Assembly: GCF_013299185.1 (NCBI RefSeq)
Contig: NZ_JAAFKG010000018.1
Coordinates: forward strand, 1 to 64,000
Source of the DNA: Microcoleus sp. bin48.metabat.b7b8b9.023
Lineage (GTDB): Bacteria; Cyanobacteriota; Cyanobacteriia; Cyanobacteriales; Microcoleaceae
Length of the DNA: 64,000 nucleotides
Direction of reading: 5' to 3'
The notes beneath the pieces are model-generated. The model had not been told where the DNA came from. It was given only the letters and a program-made list of their open reading frames with translations, and did not search any database. The position numbers were made by a program, and so were the translations under genes. Positions 62,112 through 64,000 of this stretch are shown piece by piece (position 1 is the first letter of the stretch; every line of letters starts with the position of its first letter).

Positions 62112-62439
62112 TGGATTTTGATACGTCAGTCTGATTACATTTTAGCAAAACTCAGCTTAATTGTAGATCGCACTTTTTCCACTTCCATGAAATGCGATCG
62201 CCCTTTTTGAGCTATTGTAAAAACCGACTTTACGATCGCCAATTCATACCGCCAAATACAATTTTATTAGTCCCCAGAGACGGACATCGTTAGTGTAAAC
62301 CTGGTTTCAACCGCCGTCTCGTCTTTTGATTTAGCATTTCGACCCAACTTACTGGTTTCCAGCCGCTGACTCTGGTAACGAGTAAATCCAAAATCTAAAA
62401 TTCAAAATATAAAATCTAAAATCGGTTGACGGCTGGCCC

Positions 62440-62694
62440 CCTATGCGGCTACGCTGTGAATTGATAGGTTGCTTTGCTTGCACAGGAGGCAACCCGCGTC
62501 GCCCGAAAATCTAGTTGCACTGCCCAAAGCTGCGCTAACAGCCAAGGACAGCATAACCGCCAAACTGATACAAGCAGTGTGGAGGCTAACGGAGTATCTT
62601 AACACTCTCTGTGGCCGCCCTGCTATGCGTTAAAATGCGGGGCGGCTGGATTTTTGGGTTTCCTTAGAAAACCCAAAGTCAGGAGAAAAATAAT
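62440..62694 (+). ncRNA. Candidate structured 5' leader or small RNA
   Basis: Starts with TTGACG-like -35. It contains GGTTGCTTTGCTTGCACAGG-type inverted segments, then GCCGCCCTGC (about 62613) pairing with GCGGGGCGGC (about 62637), then TTTGGGTTTCC...GAAAACCCAAA just before the ribosome binding site AGGAG. Several stems in tandem suggest a regulated leader of the 94-aa gene. No known riboswitch class recognised. Confidence 0.35.
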
Positions 62695-62979
62695 ATGTCA
62701 CAGGAATTCGTGCCCGACGAAAACTCATCCGTTAGCGAAGCCCTCGAAGAGGATTGTCCAAATTCGGATTCAGCAGCGGTATCGGAACAGGATGTGCTGC
62801 TGGTAACGGTTGTGGGTTCGCCCCAGGGTGTCCGGGAAACGATTCTCACTTTGTACCGATTGGGATTTGCCGAAGTTGGTGATTGGAGTCCCGTACAGCG
62901 TGCGGCAACTCCCGGGCACGTGATGAGCGTGCTGATTCGTCGTAAAGTGCGATCTGATTGTACGCCGCCGGGAAGGTAA
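62695..62979 (+). CDS. Small conserved cyanobacterial protein (94 aa)
   Basis: The acidic N-terminus (EFVPDENSSVSEALEEDCPN) is followed by a compact alpha/beta domain VLLVTVVGSPQGVRETILTL YRLGFAEVGDWSPVQ. CAGGAG precedes the ATG at 62695 and a structured leader lies upstream. A similar short protein is common in filamentous cyanobacteria, sometimes labelled as a transporter component without evidence. I assign no function. Confidence 0.75.
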   Translation: MSQEFVPDENSSVSEALEEDCPNSDSAAVSEQDVLLVTVVGSPQGVRETILTLYRLGFAEVGDWSPVQRAATPGHVMSVLIRRKVRSDCTPPGR

Positions 62980-63422
62980 GCTGGGAGGTTTCGCGATCGT
63001 CACAGCCCTACGAATGATATCTTAACTGGTTCCCAGGCTGAGCCTGGGAACCCATGTGCGATCGCTCCTCTTCTCAAACCGATGATGAAATGAGAAATGT
63101 CGATCGATTCTTTTGGCGGCGATGATGTGGCTTACAAGCAATACCTGGAATCGGAAAAGAGCAATAATTTAAGCTTATTCGCGGGGTCAGAAACCGGGTT
63201 TTTTCGATAATACTTGGTTGTGATGCGTAGATGCAGCCAAAAACCCGGTTTCTTTGTCGGAGTGCGTCAGTGAAAGCCTTGGAATAAAGAGGGTATTAAA
63301 GCACAATCGGTATTATGATAAAATAAATCAACTCTAAAGATGCGCCTTGACGCAGTGCGGCAAACACCGGGTCAAGACGACTTCTCCAATGTTGTAGAGC
63401 CAACACAGGAGCTATATCAATA
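62980..63422. other. Spacer with inverted repeat copy 3
   Basis: Apart from the 63189-63253 repeat, it holds GGTTCCCAGGCTGAGCCTGG, a palindrome with a T-poor surround (about 63030), and an AT-rich promoter-like stretch TATGATAAAATAAA near 63315. No gene seen. Confidence 0.6.
63189..63253. repeat. AGAAACCGGGTTTTT inverted repeat, copy 3
   Basis: Arms at 63189-63203 and 63239-63253, perfect 15 bp. The tail TTTGTCGGAGTGCG is shared with the 56612 copy (TTTGGTCGGAGTGCG), so the repeat extends outside the arms. Confidence 0.9.
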
Positions 63423-63647
63423 ATGACAAATAACGATCCAAATAGGTGGCTACGCTACGATTCAGATAGGGATATCTCGCGACACAGCGCCACCAGCCCG
63501 CAGAAATGCCGGGATATGCAAAAGAAGTATGGCTGGAAACTGATCGACATTGAGGAAATCGAAAATAAGTACATTTTTGAAGTTGATTGTGTGTTCAAAG
63601 GGAAAACAGAATTTCCCAACTATCTCGAAGAAAAGGAGGAAGAGTAA
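63423..63647 (+). CDS. Hypothetical protein (74 aa)
   Basis: MTNNDPNRWLRYDSDRDISR...KKYGWKLIDIEEIENKYIFE then VDCVFKGKTEFPNY. AGGAG lies 12 bases before the ATG. Its stop overlaps the next ATG (TAATG), so the two are translationally coupled. Not recognised; the QKKYGWKLIDIEE segment looks like a small alpha/beta fold. Confidence 0.65.
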   Translation: MTNNDPNRWLRYDSDRDISRHSATSPQKCRDMQKKYGWKLIDIEEIENKYIFEVDCVFKGKTEFPNYLEEKEEE

Positions 63648-64000
63648 TGCAAAAATACATTGTTTTTCAAGCTGAGTCAGGTGAAGATGAAGGTTGGAGA
63701 CAGAGAAAACTCCAACACAGCCAAGCTCTAACTTTTATAATTGCAGAAAACTGGGATTCTTCTCAGGAACCGATTCCTGAACCGGGATATCGCCCTGTAG
63801 AATTTGTGCGGGTGGAGTCAGAACACGATCCAAACGAGCACGCACACAATACTCATTATCGGGTGAGTGATTGGGAAGTTGTGCGGGTACAAACATACAC
63901 GCCTGATATTCCAACTCCGATGAGCGATTATGATGTAATTGTGATGTGTTATTGTCGGTATAGCCCGATCGATGCTCCTCTGAAATCGATGCCGAAACGA
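63647..64000 (+). CDS. Hypothetical protein, cut by window end
   Basis: At least 118 codons open to the last base: MQKYIVFQAESGEDEGWRQR ... FIIAENWDSSQEPIPEPGYR ... EFVRVESEHDPNEHAHNTHY. GGAGGAAGAG precedes the ATG, which overlaps the upstream stop codon by one base. Acidic with many aromatic residues. Not recognised; the C-terminus lies outside the window. Confidence 0.65.
   Translation, partial: MQKYIVFQAESGEDEGWRQRKLQHSQALTFIIAENWDSSQEPIPEPGYRPVEFVRVESEHDPNEHAHNTHYRVSDWEVVRVQTYTPDIPTPMSDYDVIVMCYCRYSPIDAPLKSMPKR

Larger units (their letters stand above)
61994..62694. other. 700-bp spacer with MITE and structured leader
   Basis: Holds the 62048-62111 inverted repeat, a GGTTTCAACCGCCGTCTCGT piece at 62307, ATCTAAAATTCAAAATAT-like low-complexity tracts (about 62385-62420) and a structured leader (62440-62694, separate entry). 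Confidence 0.7.

Overview
The window is chromosomal DNA from a filamentous, Oscillatoria/Microcoleus-like cyanobacterium. The evidence is the very frequent HIP1 octamer GCGATCGC, tracts of short heptanucleotide repeats (AGTTGAC, AGTCATT, GGTTATT types), and cyanobacterial marker genes: raf1 (RuBisCO accumulation factor), menG, nblS (Hik33/DspA-type kinase), a kinase-GUN4 fusion, and several small cyanobacterial DUF families. The genus is an inference from gene content and repeat style; no rRNA or tRNA was found.

Layout. 0.5-6.1 kb: Tat-exported GH5 glycosidase, DUF1868 2H-type protein beside a tnpB remnant, holA, decayed IS200/IS605 sequence, and an acidic/Ala-Pro-rich single-pass membrane protein. 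6.1-7.1 kb: gene-free mobile-element graveyard (IS630-like remnant, 138-bp MITE with a 10-bp target duplication). 7.1-10.4 kb: three translationally coupled minus-strand signalling genes (CheY-like receiver, CheC-like protein, PAS-PAS-GAF-GGDEF cyclase). 10.6-13.3 kb: rpmI-rplT and a TPR gene, separated by an intact tnpB-only IS605-type element. 13.4-18.4 kb: SDR, GST, thioesterase and TetR with two matching palindromic operators, then two 200-aa PD-(D/E)XK-like paralogues flanking an ABM protein. 19.0-25.7 kb: purK, purD with a repeat-expanded tail, nblS, and an S1 protein. 25.8-30 kb: dienelactone hydrolase, four exact-period 231-bp tandem repeats, and a UvrD-type helicase. 30.4-38.7 kb: DUF4349 lipoprotein, repeat-rich spacer with CRISPR-like repeats and an RNA-like mini-IS, raf1, REC-GAF regulator, menG, DUF445, DUF3493 and DUF1400 proteins. 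39-40.5 kb: frameshifted tnpB. 41-48.4 kb: the conserved rimP-nusA-ylxR-infB-membrane protein cluster. 49-56.6 kb: large membrane protein, truncated tnpB fused to the front of the kinase-GUN4 gene, a 59-aa small gene with an elaborate leader, a CobA/BtuR-like protein without a Walker A motif, a second adenylate kinase and RNase PH. 56.8-64 kb: accessory segment with an HTH-STAND-TPR ATPase divergent from a 2OG-Fe(II) oxygenase/AlaX pair, Uma2 endonuclease, and small unknown genes.

Most genes are housekeeping or signalling and are separated by dense repeats. The most interesting accessory content is the oxygenase/AlaX pair (possible hydroxy-amino-acid production with tRNA proofreading), the STAND ATPase, the kinase-GUN4 gene with a rearranged upstream region, stranded omega-RNA-like mini-elements, and the 231-bp tandem array. 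Folding, homology searches and expression data could not be run here, so those readings are inferences.
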